Below, in pieces: positions 8,952-18,205 of a stretch of 56,745 nt of DNA. A program made the position numbers and the translations under genes. Origin of the DNA: an uncultured Lachnospiraceae bacterium (GTDB lineage: Bacteria; Bacillota; Clostridia; Lachnospirales; Lachnospiraceae). Numbering within the stretch: position 1 is the stretch's first letter; each line of letters starts with the position of its first letter. Location of the stretch: the NCBI GenBank assembly GCA_902779505.1, contig CACZBZ010000004.1, positions 1 to 56,745 of the forward strand, in the 5' to 3' direction. The notes below the pieces were generated by a model. That model saw only the letters and a list, made by a program, of their open reading frames with translations. It did no database searches and had not been told where the DNA came from.

Positions 8952-9831
8952 AGTAGTAATACCTAGATTTAAAAGAATAATGAACTCACTATGCCTGCTG
9001 TTTCTGGTGGGCATATTGTGTATTTGTCCGAAGATGAATATACATGCCGAGGCTGTTGCCAACGGCAGTATGAACAGCAATCTTACGGGAACCACCGATG
9101 AGCGTACCAACATCACCGATCCGGGAACAGCGGATTCGGGGGACGAACTCAAGAAACTCAACATAGCCAATACCGTGACGGTTACATACGACAACGGTAA
9201 CGGTAATGTCAACGGCTCTTTGAGAATATTGATTACCCTTACGCTTATTGCGCTGGCGCCCATTCTCATAATAATGCTTACGAGTTTTACCCGTATCATT
9301 ATTGTCCTTCATTTCACCAGAAATGCCCTTAATACCCAGACGGCTCCGCCCAATCAGGTTATTATAGGACTGGCTCTGTTTCTGACTTTCTTTATCATGA
9401 ATCCTGTTATTCAGCAGGTAAGGACGGAAGCAATTCAGCCTTTCGATCAGGGAAAAATAACCCAGCAAGAAGCTTTTACCATAGCGATGGATCCTATCAG
9501 GGATTTTATGTATGGGCAGACGCAGACCAAGGACGTGAGAATGTTCATGGAGATATCCCAGACGGAGTGGACAGGCAATCTTGATGATATACCCAATGCG
9601 GTTCTGATACCCAGCTTCATAATCAGTGAGCTCAGAACGGCGTTTATTATCGGATTCCTGATTTATATTCCCTTTATTGTAATAGACATGGTAGTGGCCT
9701 CCTGCCTCATGAGTATGGGTATGATGATGCTGCCGCCGACGACAATATCCATGCCTTTCAAGATTCTTCTGTTTGTGCTTGCGGACGGCTGGAACCTTGT
9801 AATCGGTAATCTTGTCAGGACCTTTTATTAG
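8917..9831 (+). CDS. fliP: FliP, flagellar export-gate membrane protein
   Basis: FliP forms the core of the export gate with FliQ and FliR. An N-terminal signal-like hydrophobic stretch (about 20-45, cleavage possible after HA) is followed by a Gly/Asn/Thr-rich segment and then the FliP domain. The domain has LTSFTRIIIVLHFTRNALNT, then QTAPPNQVIIGLALFLTFFI, and near the end a segment reading SMGMMMLPPTTISMPFK. I give the ATG at 8917 as the longest start; ATGs at 8935 and 8944 are possible and nearer the hydrophobic stretch. Confidence 0.92.
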   Translation: MTNTRAMGKMNKVVIPRFKRIMNSLCLLFLVGILCICPKMNIHAEAVANGSMNSNLTGTTDERTNITDPGTADSGDELKKLNIANTVTVTYDNGNGNVNGSLRILITLTLIALAPILIIMLTSFTRIIIVLHFTRNALNTQTAPPNQVIIGLALFLTFFIMNPVIQQVRTEAIQPFDQGKITQQEAFTIAMDPIRDFMYGQTQTKDVRMFMEISQTEWTGNLDDIPNAVLIPSFIISELRTAFIIGFLIYIPFIVIDMVVASCLMSMGMMMLPPTTISMPFKILLFVLADGWNLVIGNLVRTFY

Positions 9832-9843
9832 AGGAGATAGAGC

Positions 9844-10113
9844 ATGACAATTAATGACGTTACAACTGTAATGGGACAGGGATTGTATACAATTGTGGTA
9901 ACGGCAACACCGGTTCTGCTTGTATCTCTTGTTGTCGGTCTTATTATCAGTATCTTTCAGACGGTTACATCCATTCAGGAACAGACACTTACTTTCGTGC
10001 CCAAGATATTATCAATATTTCTTACTCTTATAATTCTCGGACACTGGATGCTTAACAATATGGTTGAATACATGACTAATCTCTGGGGGGATTTTACCCT
10101 CTACATTAAATAA
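9844..10113 (+). CDS. fliQ: FliQ, flagellar export-gate membrane protein
   Basis: An 89-residue protein with two membrane helices (about 18-40 and 52-74), the normal FliQ size and layout. The stretch LVVGLIISIFQTVTSIQEQT is the family signature. The ATG follows AGGAGATAGAGC, and the gene lies 12 bases after fliP and 5 before fliR. Confidence 0.95.
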   Translation: MTINDVTTVMGQGLYTIVVTATPVLLVSLVVGLIISIFQTVTSIQEQTLTFVPKILSIFLTLIILGHWMLNNMVEYMTNLWGDFTLYIK

Positions 10114-10118
10114 AGATT

Positions 10119-10904
10119 ATGCTGGATTATTCAATCAATTTATATAATCTTGAATATTTTCTGTGCATATTGGTCAGAGTGAGCCTTTTCATATATGCAG
10201 CTCCATTTTTTGGTCAGAGGGGCGTTCCGAATCAGGTTAAGATAGCTTTCAGCTTCTTTGTATCGGCTCTTTTGTACGGTGTTATAGGACCGGACAGAGT
10301 GCCTCTTCAATACGAAACGGTATACGGTTACGCTACGATAATCCTGAAGGAAGCTTTGACGGGGCTTATACTCGGTGTATCTGCCAACATATGCACAACA
10401 ATAATAGATTTTGCCGGAAGAATTATGGATATGGAGACGGGATTGTCCATGGCCAATCTCATGGATCCCACAACAGGTCTTAATTCCAGTATCAGCGGCG
10501 TTATGTATCAGTATGCAATAATACTGATGCTCATTGTCTCAGGCATGCACAGATACCTGATTCAGGCTCTTGCGGAGACATTCAGGCTGATTCCCATAGA
10601 CGGAGCGGTGTTTTCATCGGACCGACTGTTGGAATCCATGCTGATGTTTTTAAAAGACTATGTGACCATCGGATTCAGAATATGTCTTCCGATTTTTGCT
10701 GTAATGATCATACTGAACTCGGTACTTGGTGTTATGGCCAAGGTGTCACCGCAGCTCAATATGTTTGCTGTAGGTATGCAGATAAAGGTATTGACCGGTT
10801 TATGTGTTTTGTTTTTTACGGTAGGAATGCTACCCAGTGTATCCAATTTTATCTTCCAAGAGATAAAGAACATGATGACCTCCTTTGTGAACGCCATGCT
10901 CTGA
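10119..10904 (+). CDS. fliR: FliR, flagellar export-gate membrane protein
   Basis: A 261-residue polytopic membrane protein. The N-terminal part has FLCILVRVSLFIYAAPFFGQ, then RGVPNQVKIAFSFFVSALL, which is typical of FliR. Later parts keep the hydrophobic pattern and the NMFAVGMQIKVLTGL segment. Its ribosome-binding site is weak, so translation is probably coupled to fliQ. The TGA overlaps the flhB ATG (TGATG). Confidence 0.94.
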   Translation: MLDYSINLYNLEYFLCILVRVSLFIYAAPFFGQRGVPNQVKIAFSFFVSALLYGVIGPDRVPLQYETVYGYATIILKEALTGLILGVSANICTTIIDFAGRIMDMETGLSMANLMDPTTGLNSSISGVMYQYAIILMLIVSGMHRYLIQALAETFRLIPIDGAVFSSDRLLESMLMFLKDYVTIGFRICLPIFAVMIILNSVLGVMAKVSPQLNMFAVGMQIKVLTGLCVLFFTVGMLPSVSNFIFQEIKNMMTSFVNAML

Positions 10905-12010
10905 TGTCTCTTGATCTCCAGTTCTTTGCCGAGGAAGGTGAAGGCGGAGAGAAGACCGAAGAACCTACCCAGAAAAAGCTGGATGATGCCAGAAAAGAAG
11001 GTCAGGTTGCCAAGTCCAGAGAAGTTGCCAACGGACTGGGAATACTTGCTCTCTTTCTTGTATTGAAACTTTGGGTCGGCAACATGGGAACTAATTTCTT
11101 AGAGTCCTTTGCCGGTGTATATAACAGGATTCCGGAAGTATGTAAGCTTAACGGCGGCACAAGCCCCATGACGGCAATTCTGGTACTCCTCAGGAGCAAT
11201 ATGCTGAGGATGCTTATAATAGTACTTCCCATAATGCTGATAGGTTTTCTGGTGGCTTTCTTAAGCGATCTGATTCAGGTGGGATGGAAGCCCACATCGA
11301 AGCCTCTTCAGCCCAAACTTAACAAACTCAGTCCCGCAAAGGGATTTAAAAGAATATTCTCAGTCAATTCTTTGGTCGAATTGGTTAAGTCCATTGCCAA
11401 GATTGCTCTGATATCATACATGGCTTATTCCTATCTTTCGGGAAAAGTATCACAATTGTTCATTCTTTATGATCTGCCTCTGATGCAGGCCATACAGCTT
11501 GTGGGCAAGACGGTTACGGACCTGGGTATCAGGATAGCGGCCGTATATATGATAATTGCCGGAGCCGACTTTGCTTATCAGAGATTCAAGTTCAATAAGG
11601 ACATGAAGATGACCAAGCAGGAGATTAAGGAAGAGTACAAGAACACCGAAGGTAATCCGGAGATTAAGGGAAAAATACGTCAGAAGATGAGAGAAGTAAG
11701 TCAGAGACGTATGATGCAGGCAGTGCCTCAGGCAGATGTTGTCATCACCAACCCTACGCATTATGCCGTTGCTCTTAAATACGATCCGGAACAGGCACCG
11801 GCACCTGTGGTGCTTGCCAAGGGAGCCGATTATCTGGCACAGAAGATCAAAGATATTGCAAGAGAGAATGATATTGAAATTGTAGAAGACAAGCCTTTGG
11901 CAAGAATGCTGTATGCCAATGTGGATGTGGATGCACAGGTACCTCCCGAATTGTATCAGGCGGTGGCCGAAGTTCTTGCGTTTGTATATCACACAAAGGG
12001 AAGAATATAA
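10904..12010 (+). CDS. flhB: FlhB, export-gate substrate-specificity switch protein
   Basis: FlhB is the autocleaving gate protein that changes export from rod/hook to filament substrates. From the ATG at 10904 (368 residues) it begins MSLDLQFFAEEGEGG and continues with KTEEPTQKKLDDARKEGQVA, the conserved N-terminus. Four membrane segments follow. The cytoplasmic domain contains the NPTH cleavage motif (VVITNPTHYAVAL) and then the conserved PLARMLY helix. A longer frame extends upstream inside fliR but does not match the family. Confidence 0.95.
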   Translation: MSLDLQFFAEEGEGGEKTEEPTQKKLDDARKEGQVAKSREVANGLGILALFLVLKLWVGNMGTNFLESFAGVYNRIPEVCKLNGGTSPMTAILVLLRSNMLRMLIIVLPIMLIGFLVAFLSDLIQVGWKPTSKPLQPKLNKLSPAKGFKRIFSVNSLVELVKSIAKIALISYMAYSYLSGKVSQLFILYDLPLMQAIQLVGKTVTDLGIRIAAVYMIIAGADFAYQRFKFNKDMKMTKQEIKEEYKNTEGNPEIKGKIRQKMREVSQRRMMQAVPQADVVITNPTHYAVALKYDPEQAPAPVVLAKGADYLAQKIKDIARENDIEIVEDKPLARMLYANVDVDAQVPPELYQAVAEVLAFVYHTKGRI

Positions 12011-12028
12011 AGGAAGGAGGATGAACAA

Positions 12029-14062
12029 TTGAAAAGAGCCGATGTTGGCGTAGCTATATATATTCTTACGGCTTTCATTATGTTCATCATAACCATACCC
12101 TCCTGGCTGCTGGATATATTGTTGGCAATCAATATATCTCTCGCTTTCACAATACTATTTACAACAATGTTTACCAAGGAAGTACTGGACATGTCCTACT
12201 TCCCCACAATGTTGCTCTTTACGACCATTTTCAGGATCGGACTCAATGTATCCTCGACCAAACTTATTCTTAAAACAGGTAATCCAGGTAACGTGGTACA
12301 GACCTTCGGAGAATATGTGGGTGGCGGTGATCTGATCATCGGAGCCATTGTCTTCGTAATCCTGATAATCATACAGTTCATGGTCATCAATAAAGGTTCC
12401 GAGCGAGTTGCGGAAGTAACCGCAAGATTCACTCTTGATGCCATGCCCGGTAAGCAGATGGCAATCGATGCCGATCTTAATACGGGTGCCATAACCGACA
12501 AGGAAGCCAAAGAAAGAAGACAGAAGATTCAGGACGAATCAAGCTTTTTCGGTTCCATGGACGGTGCCGTTAAGTACGTAAAAGGAGATGCTACGGCGGG
12601 TCTCATCATAACAGCTGTCAACATTATCGGTGGTATAGCCATGGGAATGCTCAGACAGGGACTGACTGCGGGAGATGCCGTTTCAAAATACACCATCCTT
12701 ACCATAGGTGACGGTCTGGTGTCTCAGATACCTTCGCTTTTGATATCTCTTTCAACAGGTATTCTGGTAACAAAGGGAAGTAAAGATGCGGATTTCGGTA
12801 CTGTACTGGTAAGTCAGCTTTTCGGCGTACCGAGAGCTTTGTATATAGTCGGTGCCATAATAGCCTTTCTCGGAGTGGTAACACCGCTTAATCCGATAAT
12901 ATTCATCACCTTGGGTGTTGTATTCATAGTTGTTGCGCGTATCATGCAGGGTACGTTGGAAACAGCCAAGATAGAGGATGAGACTTCCGAAGAGGAAGTG
13001 GCTGCGGAAGAGATAAGACAACCGGAAAACGTCAATTCTCTTTTACAGGTTGATCCTATTGAACTTGAATTCGGTTACGGAATCATTCCTTTAGCCGATG
13101 TCAACCAGGGTGGAGATCTCCTTGACCGAGTTGTAATGATACGACGACAGATTGCGCTTGAACTTGGTACTGTGGTTCCAATCATAAGATTGAGAGATAA
13201 TATTCAGCTCAATCCCAATCAGTACATCATCAAGATCAAGGGTATACAGGTATCGGAAGGTGAGATTCTTTTTGATCACTATATGGCAATGAATCCGGGA
13301 TATGTGGAAGAAGAGATAACGGGTATTCCCACATTTGAGCCTTCATTCCATCTGCCTGCCATATGGATAAGCGAGAATCAGAGAGAGCGTGCGGAGAGTA
13401 TGGGTTATACGGTTGTTGATCCGCCTTCGATAATAGCGACTCACCTGACTCAGGTTATAAGAGAGCATATTGCGGAACTGCTTACCAGACAGGACACACA
13501 GAATCTTGTCAACAATATCAAGGATACCAATCCTACTCTTGTGGAAGAATTGGTTCCCAAGCTGCTTGGTATCGGCGATGTGCAGAAGGTACTTCAGAAT
13601 CTTCTCAAAGAAGGTATATCCATCAGGGATCTGCTTACAATATTCGAAACACTGGCGGACTATGCACCCACCACAAGGGATACGGATATTCTTACGGAAT
13701 ACGTGAGACAGTCTCTAAAGAGAGCGATATCCAGCAAGTATTTTCCGCCTAATGATACTACCAGCGTCCTGACACTTGATCCGGCGCTTGAACAGAAGAT
13801 AATGAGTTCGGTTAAGCAGACCGAGCAGGGAGCATATCTCAATCTGGATCCCGATACCACCAAGGCTATCATCAAGTCTGTGGAGGAAGGAATCAACAAG
13901 CTTGAAAATATGGGAAAGATGCCGATTGTTATCACATCTCCCATAGTAAGAATATATTTTAAACGATTAACAGAGGACTACTACAAGGATCTGATAGTTG
14001 TATCTTACAACGAAGTTGAGACCAACGTAGAATTGCAGTCTGTTGGGATGGTAACTGCATGA
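12029..14062 (+). CDS. flhA: FlhA, flagellar export-gate protein
   Basis: FlhA is the nonameric channel and docking protein of the flagellar type III exporter. The N-terminal half has about eight membrane segments. Between them is the conserved FHIPEP-type region, with ATAGLIITAVNIIGGIAMGM and an upstream VAEVTARFTLDAMPGKQMAI segment. The C-terminal half is the cytoplasmic docking domain. The start is TTG at 12029 with AAGGAGGATGAAC just upstream. At 677 residues the length is normal. It overlaps flhF by four bases (ATGA). Confidence 0.95.
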   Translation: MKRADVGVAIYILTAFIMFIITIPSWLLDILLAINISLAFTILFTTMFTKEVLDMSYFPTMLLFTTIFRIGLNVSSTKLILKTGNPGNVVQTFGEYVGGGDLIIGAIVFVILIIIQFMVINKGSERVAEVTARFTLDAMPGKQMAIDADLNTGAITDKEAKERRQKIQDESSFFGSMDGAVKYVKGDATAGLIITAVNIIGGIAMGMLRQGLTAGDAVSKYTILTIGDGLVSQIPSLLISLSTGILVTKGSKDADFGTVLVSQLFGVPRALYIVGAIIAFLGVVTPLNPIIFITLGVVFIVVARIMQGTLETAKIEDETSEEEVAAEEIRQPENVNSLLQVDPIELEFGYGIIPLADVNQGGDLLDRVVMIRRQIALELGTVVPIIRLRDNIQLNPNQYIIKIKGIQVSEGEILFDHYMAMNPGYVEEEITGIPTFEPSFHLPAIWISENQRERAESMGYTVVDPPSIIATHLTQVIREHIAELLTRQDTQNLVNNIKDTNPTLVEELVPKLLGIGDVQKVLQNLLKEGISIRDLLTIFETLADYAPTTRDTDILTEYVRQSLKRAISSKYFPPNDTTSVLTLDPALEQKIMSSVKQTEQGAYLNLDPDTTKAIIKSVEEGINKLENMGKMPIVITSPIVRIYFKRLTEDYYKDLIVVSYNEVETNVELQSVGMVTA

Positions 14063-15429
14063 TAATCAAAAAGTTTCAAGGAAAAACTGAATCCGAAGCT
14101 AAGGAAATGGCCAAAAAAGAATTGGGCGAATCCGTAGTTATCATGAACGTAAGGAACGTGAAGAGAAAAGGCCTTATGGGTGTCTTTGCGTCTCCTCTCG
14201 TGGAAGTGACCGTTGCCCTGGAAGAAGAAAGTGAGAAGCCCAAGGCTCCCACTATGACAGCCCTTGAACAGCTGGCAGCAAAGCAGAGAGAAATCAATGC
14301 CAACAGGGAAAGAGTGGCCATGAGCACTGTAGCAGGCCCCCAGACAATGGCAGGATCTGTCACAAACAATCCCGCGCAGGGACAGATTGTGGGCAGCAAC
14401 CTCAATCTTTCCACGGATGCAAGCGGGGAGGTATATGTTGATACAAAGCCCGTACGCGTTCAGAATCAGGTCAAGCCGGATATTATTCCCGAAGCGACGG
14501 AAGCTGCCGAGAGAAGAGAGATTATAGAAGAAAAACTGGATACTCTCGAATCACTTCTTAAGCAGAAATTCGACAAGACATCTAACTTGGATGATTCGGA
14601 AGAGACAGCAAGTCCCGAAGAGCAGAACGAGCAGATGAAGTTCGAAAAGCTTCTCTATAACATGATGATAGACAATGAGGTTAATGAAAAATATGCCAAC
14701 AGTATCATCGAGGAGGCGGAGAAGACCAACAAGCCCAATATGCCTTTTGATTATATGCTGACAAACATATATCAGAAGATGATCCTTAAATTCGGTAATC
14801 CCACCATAATTACGGAAGCCGAAAAAGGACCTAAGATTGTGTATTTTGTAGGTCCCACAGGTGTTGGAAAGACCACTACAATCGCTAAGATAGCATCAAA
14901 ACTCTGTCTTGAAGAAAAGAAGAGAGTTGCTCTGCTTACAGGCGATACATACAGAATAGCGGCAGCTGAACAGCTCAGAACTTATGCCAATATTCTTGAG
15001 ATACCTTTCAGAATAATCTACAGTCCCGATGAGATAGAGCAGGCGCTGGAAGAATTCCATGAATATGACTATATTCTTGTGGATACGGCCGGTCATTCTC
15101 ATCACAACGAGGAACAGAGAAATAACACCAATGCCATGATTCATTCCGTGGATGATAAGGCAGAATGTGAAGTATACCTGGTACTCAGTGCCACAACAAA
15201 ATACAGGGATCTTATAGACATTGCGGATACATACAAGGCAATGAGTGATTATAAGATCATCTTCACAAAACTGGATGAGACTACGGCATTTGGTAATCTT
15301 CTCAATCTCAGGCTCTACACCGGTGCAGACCTGTCCTATGTCACATACGGACAGAATGTTCCGGACGATATTGACAAGTTCAATCCGCAGACAACGGTAA
15401 AATCCATACTGGGCGGCAATCAGAAATAA
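14059..15429 (+). CDS. flhF: FlhF, SRP-type GTPase controlling flagellar placement
   Basis: FlhF is a membrane-associated GTPase of the signal-recognition family that sets where flagella are built. The N-terminal part starts MIIKKFQGKTESEAKEMAKK. A low-complexity linker (about 75-180) leads to the NG domain. The P-loop is VGPTGVGKTTTIAKIA, followed by the TGDTYRIAAAEQL motif, DTAGHSHHNEEQR, and TKLDETTAFGNLLNL. It works with FlhG, encoded next. The start overlaps the flhA stop. Confidence 0.95.
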   Translation: MIIKKFQGKTESEAKEMAKKELGESVVIMNVRNVKRKGLMGVFASPLVEVTVALEEESEKPKAPTMTALEQLAAKQREINANRERVAMSTVAGPQTMAGSVTNNPAQGQIVGSNLNLSTDASGEVYVDTKPVRVQNQVKPDIIPEATEAAERREIIEEKLDTLESLLKQKFDKTSNLDDSEETASPEEQNEQMKFEKLLYNMMIDNEVNEKYANSIIEEAEKTNKPNMPFDYMLTNIYQKMILKFGNPTIITEAEKGPKIVYFVGPTGVGKTTTIAKIASKLCLEEKKRVALLTGDTYRIAAAEQLRTYANILEIPFRIIYSPDEIEQALEEFHEYDYILVDTAGHSHHNEEQRNNTNAMIHSVDDKAECEVYLVLSATTKYRDLIDIADTYKAMSDYKIIFTKLDETTAFGNLLNLRLYTGADLSYVTYGQNVPDDIDKFNPQTTVKSILGGNQK

Positions 15430-15488
15430 GTGTCAGGGGAAAATAAAAATCTTCAAAAGCTTTGTCCTTTGCAAAGCATGGAGGATCT

Positions 15489-16373
15489 ATGGATCAGGCA
15501 GAACAATTAAGAAATATTATAAAGGCCAATAACAATCAGAAGCGACCTCTGGCCAGAGTAATTACGGTTACCAGCGGTAAGGGCGGTGTCGGCAAGTCCA
15601 ATACGGCCATCAATCTTGCCATTCAGTTCCGTAAGATGGGACAGAGAGTTATCATTCTGGATGCGGATTTTGGTCTTGCCAATATAGAGATCATGTTTGG
15701 AACGGTACCCAAGCATAATCTTTGTGACCTTATATATCAAGGCAAAAACATTAAAGAAATAATCACCTGGGGCCCGGGAGATGTGGGCTTTATATCCGGA
15801 GGAAGCGGTATAGCGGGATTATCCAACTTAAGCAGGGATTATCTCATATATATCATTCAGAATCTTGCGGAACTTGATGCAATCGCGGATGTGATTATTA
15901 TTGATACCGGAGCGGGTATATCCGATGCAGTTTTGGAATTCCTGGTTGCCAGCGGAGAGATTCTGCTTGTAACCACTCCGGAGCCTACTTCCATAACGGA
16001 TTCCTATTCGCTTTTGAAGGCTCTTAACAGACATCCCAGATTCTCAAAGGATGAATCCAAGATAAAAGTGATAGCCAATAAAGTTGAGAAACCGGAAGAC
16101 GGCAATGCACTTTTCAATAAACTGAATGTGGTTGTTCAGAGGTATCTGAAACTGCCCATAACATACCTTGGGGCAATACCCCAGGACGATAAACTGTCAC
16201 AGGCCGTAATGCAGCAGACGCCTGTGTCACTTGCCAATCCCATGGCAAAATCGGCAAAGAGCTATGAGATGATAGCCGCAACTCTTATGAACAGAGAATT
16301 GAACGCTGATGTTAAGAAAAGAGGAATGGCAGCATTCTTTTCACATATAGTGACAGGAAAAAAACTTAGCTAA
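15489..16373 (+). CDS. flhG: FlhG (YlxH), MinD-like ATPase controlling flagellar number
   Basis: FlhG regulates FlhF and flagellar number and also contacts the switch proteins in Bacillus. The deviant Walker A motif is SGKGGVGKSNTAINLA, and DADFGLANIEIMFG and the IDTGAGISDAVLEFL segment are the MinD/ParA signatures. The N-terminal MDQAEQLRNIIKANN is the FlhG peptide that activates FlhF. The ATG at 15489 follows GGAGG; an upstream in-frame start lacks such a site. The C-terminal helix could be membrane-targeting. Confidence 0.93.
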   Translation: MDQAEQLRNIIKANNNQKRPLARVITVTSGKGGVGKSNTAINLAIQFRKMGQRVIILDADFGLANIEIMFGTVPKHNLCDLIYQGKNIKEIITWGPGDVGFISGGSGIAGLSNLSRDYLIYIIQNLAELDAIADVIIIDTGAGISDAVLEFLVASGEILLVTTPEPTSITDSYSLLKALNRHPRFSKDESKIKVIANKVEKPEDGNALFNKLNVVVQRYLKLPITYLGAIPQDDKLSQAVMQQTPVSLANPMAKSAKSYEMIAATLMNRELNADVKKRGMAAFFSHIVTGKKLS

Positions 16374-16391
16374 CAGGGAGACAATAACCGT

Positions 16392-17117
16392 ATGATAGAA
16401 AAATATGTGGTGCCCGGACAAAAACTGGAGTTGAATGCAGTTAGACGTAACAGGCTGAACGAAGACGCAAAAGAAGAAAGGACCTACCAGAGTAAGGTAT
16501 TTGACATTCTTTCGGAAGACCGAATGGAGATACTGATGCCCGTAGAGCAGACAAAACTTATTCTTTTGCCTGTAGACGCGGAATATGAGATGTATTTCTA
16601 CACGGAACTCGGTCTCTACGAATGTATAGGAAGAATAATCGACAGATATAAGAGCAATAATGTTTACATTCTTTTAGTGGAGCTGGAGACCAATCTTCGT
16701 AAATATCAGAGAAGAGAATACTACAGATACAGCTGTGCTCTTGATATGGATACAAGAGGATTGATGGAAGAAGAGATAGAAGCAGCAAAGCAGCATAAGA
16801 ACTATCTCATTCCCGGACTTCCCTTAAAGAGAAGCATCATCGTTGATATAAGCGGCGGAGGACTCAGATTTGTATCTTCATACAAGTATGAAAAAGACAG
16901 CGTAATCTATTGTAAGTATCATTTATTGATCAAGGGTACCGTAAAGGATTACGAGATTGCATGCAAGATACTTGATGTTAAGGAACTTGAATCAAGACCC
17001 GGTGAGTATGAACACCGTGTTCAGTATATGAATCTTGACAATGATGAAAGAGAAGAGATAATTCAGTTCATTTTTGAGGAAGAAAGACGTAACAGAAGGA
17101 ATAAGAGAGGCTTTTAA
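16392..17117 (+). CDS. PilZ-domain flagellar brake protein (YcgR/YpfA-like)
   Basis: The 241-residue protein has an N-terminal YcgR-type domain (about 1-105) and a C-terminal PilZ domain (about 110-235). The c-di-GMP-binding motif is visible as RREYYRYSC (R-x3-R) and DISGGGLRF (D-x-S-x2-G). Proteins of this type bind c-di-GMP and slow or stop the motor through the stator or switch. Placement between flhG and cheB is usual in Firmicutes. No cyclase or phosphodiesterase is in this window. The stop overlaps the cheB start by one base. Confidence 0.88.
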   Translation: MIEKYVVPGQKLELNAVRRNRLNEDAKEERTYQSKVFDILSEDRMEILMPVEQTKLILLPVDAEYEMYFYTELGLYECIGRIIDRYKSNNVYILLVELETNLRKYQRREYYRYSCALDMDTRGLMEEEIEAAKQHKNYLIPGLPLKRSIIVDISGGGLRFVSSYKYEKDSVIYCKYHLLIKGTVKDYEIACKILDVKELESRPGEYEHRVQYMNLDNDEREEIIQFIFEEERRNRRNKRGF

Positions 17118-18205
17118 TGAAAAAAATTCTTGTTGTTGATGATTCTGCACTTATGAGAAGAGTGCTTGGTGATATAATAAAATCTGATGAGAGATTTGTC
17201 GTAGCTGACGAGGCCAGAAACGGTCTCGAAGCCCTGTCATTACTGAAAGTTACCGAGTACGATGCGGTCGTTCTCGACGTTAACATGCCGCAGATGGATG
17301 GTATTCAGCTCCTTAAGGAGATGAACAACCAGGGAATCAAGGCAAAGGTTATGATGGCCAGTACGACTACCATGGACGGCGCAGCTGTTACATTGGAGGC
17401 GCTGGAACTTGGAGCTCTTGACTTTATTCATAAGCCGGAATGGTCTTTCAAATGTAAGGACGAAGAATTCAGCAAGCAGTTCTTAAGAACTCTTAACGCT
17501 GTATGTGAGGCCAAGCTCGAAGCAGGAAGCAGAGTTCCCGATCTAAAGAAGAAGACAAAAGAAAGTCTTTCTCAGGTAGAGAACCTTGTGCGTAAGCAGG
17601 CGGGCAGGATAAGCGGCAACAAGATTGTTGCAATTGCGGTATCAACCGGAGGCCCCAAGTCACTGCAGAATGTCATTCCATTTTTGCCGGAAGACCTTAA
17701 CGCACCTGTTGTTATGGTCCAGCATATGCCGGCCGGTTTCACGAAGTCACTGGCAGAGCGACTTGACAGCATGAGTCTTATTCATGTTGTTGAAGCTCAG
17801 GAAGGTGATGTTCTTGAAAAATCCACGGTCTATGTTGCAAAATCCGGACAGCATATGAATCTTGTTAAGAAAGGCAACAAGATTACTGTTCATTATACCG
17901 ATGAACCCTTAAGAGAAGGAGTTAAGCCTTGTGCCAATTACATGTACGAATCGCTTGTCGGATGCGGATATGACGAGGTCGTATGTGTTGTTATGACAGG
18001 TATGGGAGCCGACGGAACGGAGGGAATCGCTCATCTGAAAGAAAAACAGAAGATATTTTGTATTACTCAGGAAGGCAGTAGTTGTGTTGTGTATGGAATG
18101 CCGAAAGCAGCCGTTAAAGCCGGTTTGTCCGACATGGCGGTTGATTTGTCATCCATTGCACAGGAAATCATTTTACACGTGGGGGTAACGAAAAATGGAT
18201 GTTAG
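17117..18205 (+). CDS. cheB: CheB, chemoreceptor methylesterase/glutamine deamidase
   Basis: CheB demethylates chemoreceptors when phosphorylated by CheA. The receiver domain (1-125) has Asp8-Asp9 and phosphoacceptor Asp54 (LDVNMPQMDG). The methylesterase domain (about 170-358) shows AVSTGGPKSLQNV with the nucleophile Ser, VMVQHMPAGFTKSLAERLD with the His, and VVMTGMGADGTEG with the Asp. The domain order and the length of 362 residues are normal. Its 3' end overlaps cheA by 11 bases. No cheR is present in this window. Confidence 0.95.
   Translation: MKKILVVDDSALMRRVLGDIIKSDERFVVADEARNGLEALSLLKVTEYDAVVLDVNMPQMDGIQLLKEMNNQGIKAKVMMASTTTMDGAAVTLEALELGALDFIHKPEWSFKCKDEEFSKQFLRTLNAVCEAKLEAGSRVPDLKKKTKESLSQVENLVRKQAGRISGNKIVAIAVSTGGPKSLQNVIPFLPEDLNAPVVMVQHMPAGFTKSLAERLDSMSLIHVVEAQEGDVLEKSTVYVAKSGQHMNLVKKGNKITVHYTDEPLREGVKPCANYMYESLVGCGYDEVVCVVMTGMGADGTEGIAHLKEKQKIFCITQEGSSCVVYGMPKAAVKAGLSDMAVDLSSIAQEIILHVGVTKNGC

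Noticed and set aside
10682-10903. Upstream extension of the flhB frame inside fliR
   Set aside because: The extension does not match FlhB, while the ATG at 10904 gives the conserved N-terminus and overlaps the fliR stop.
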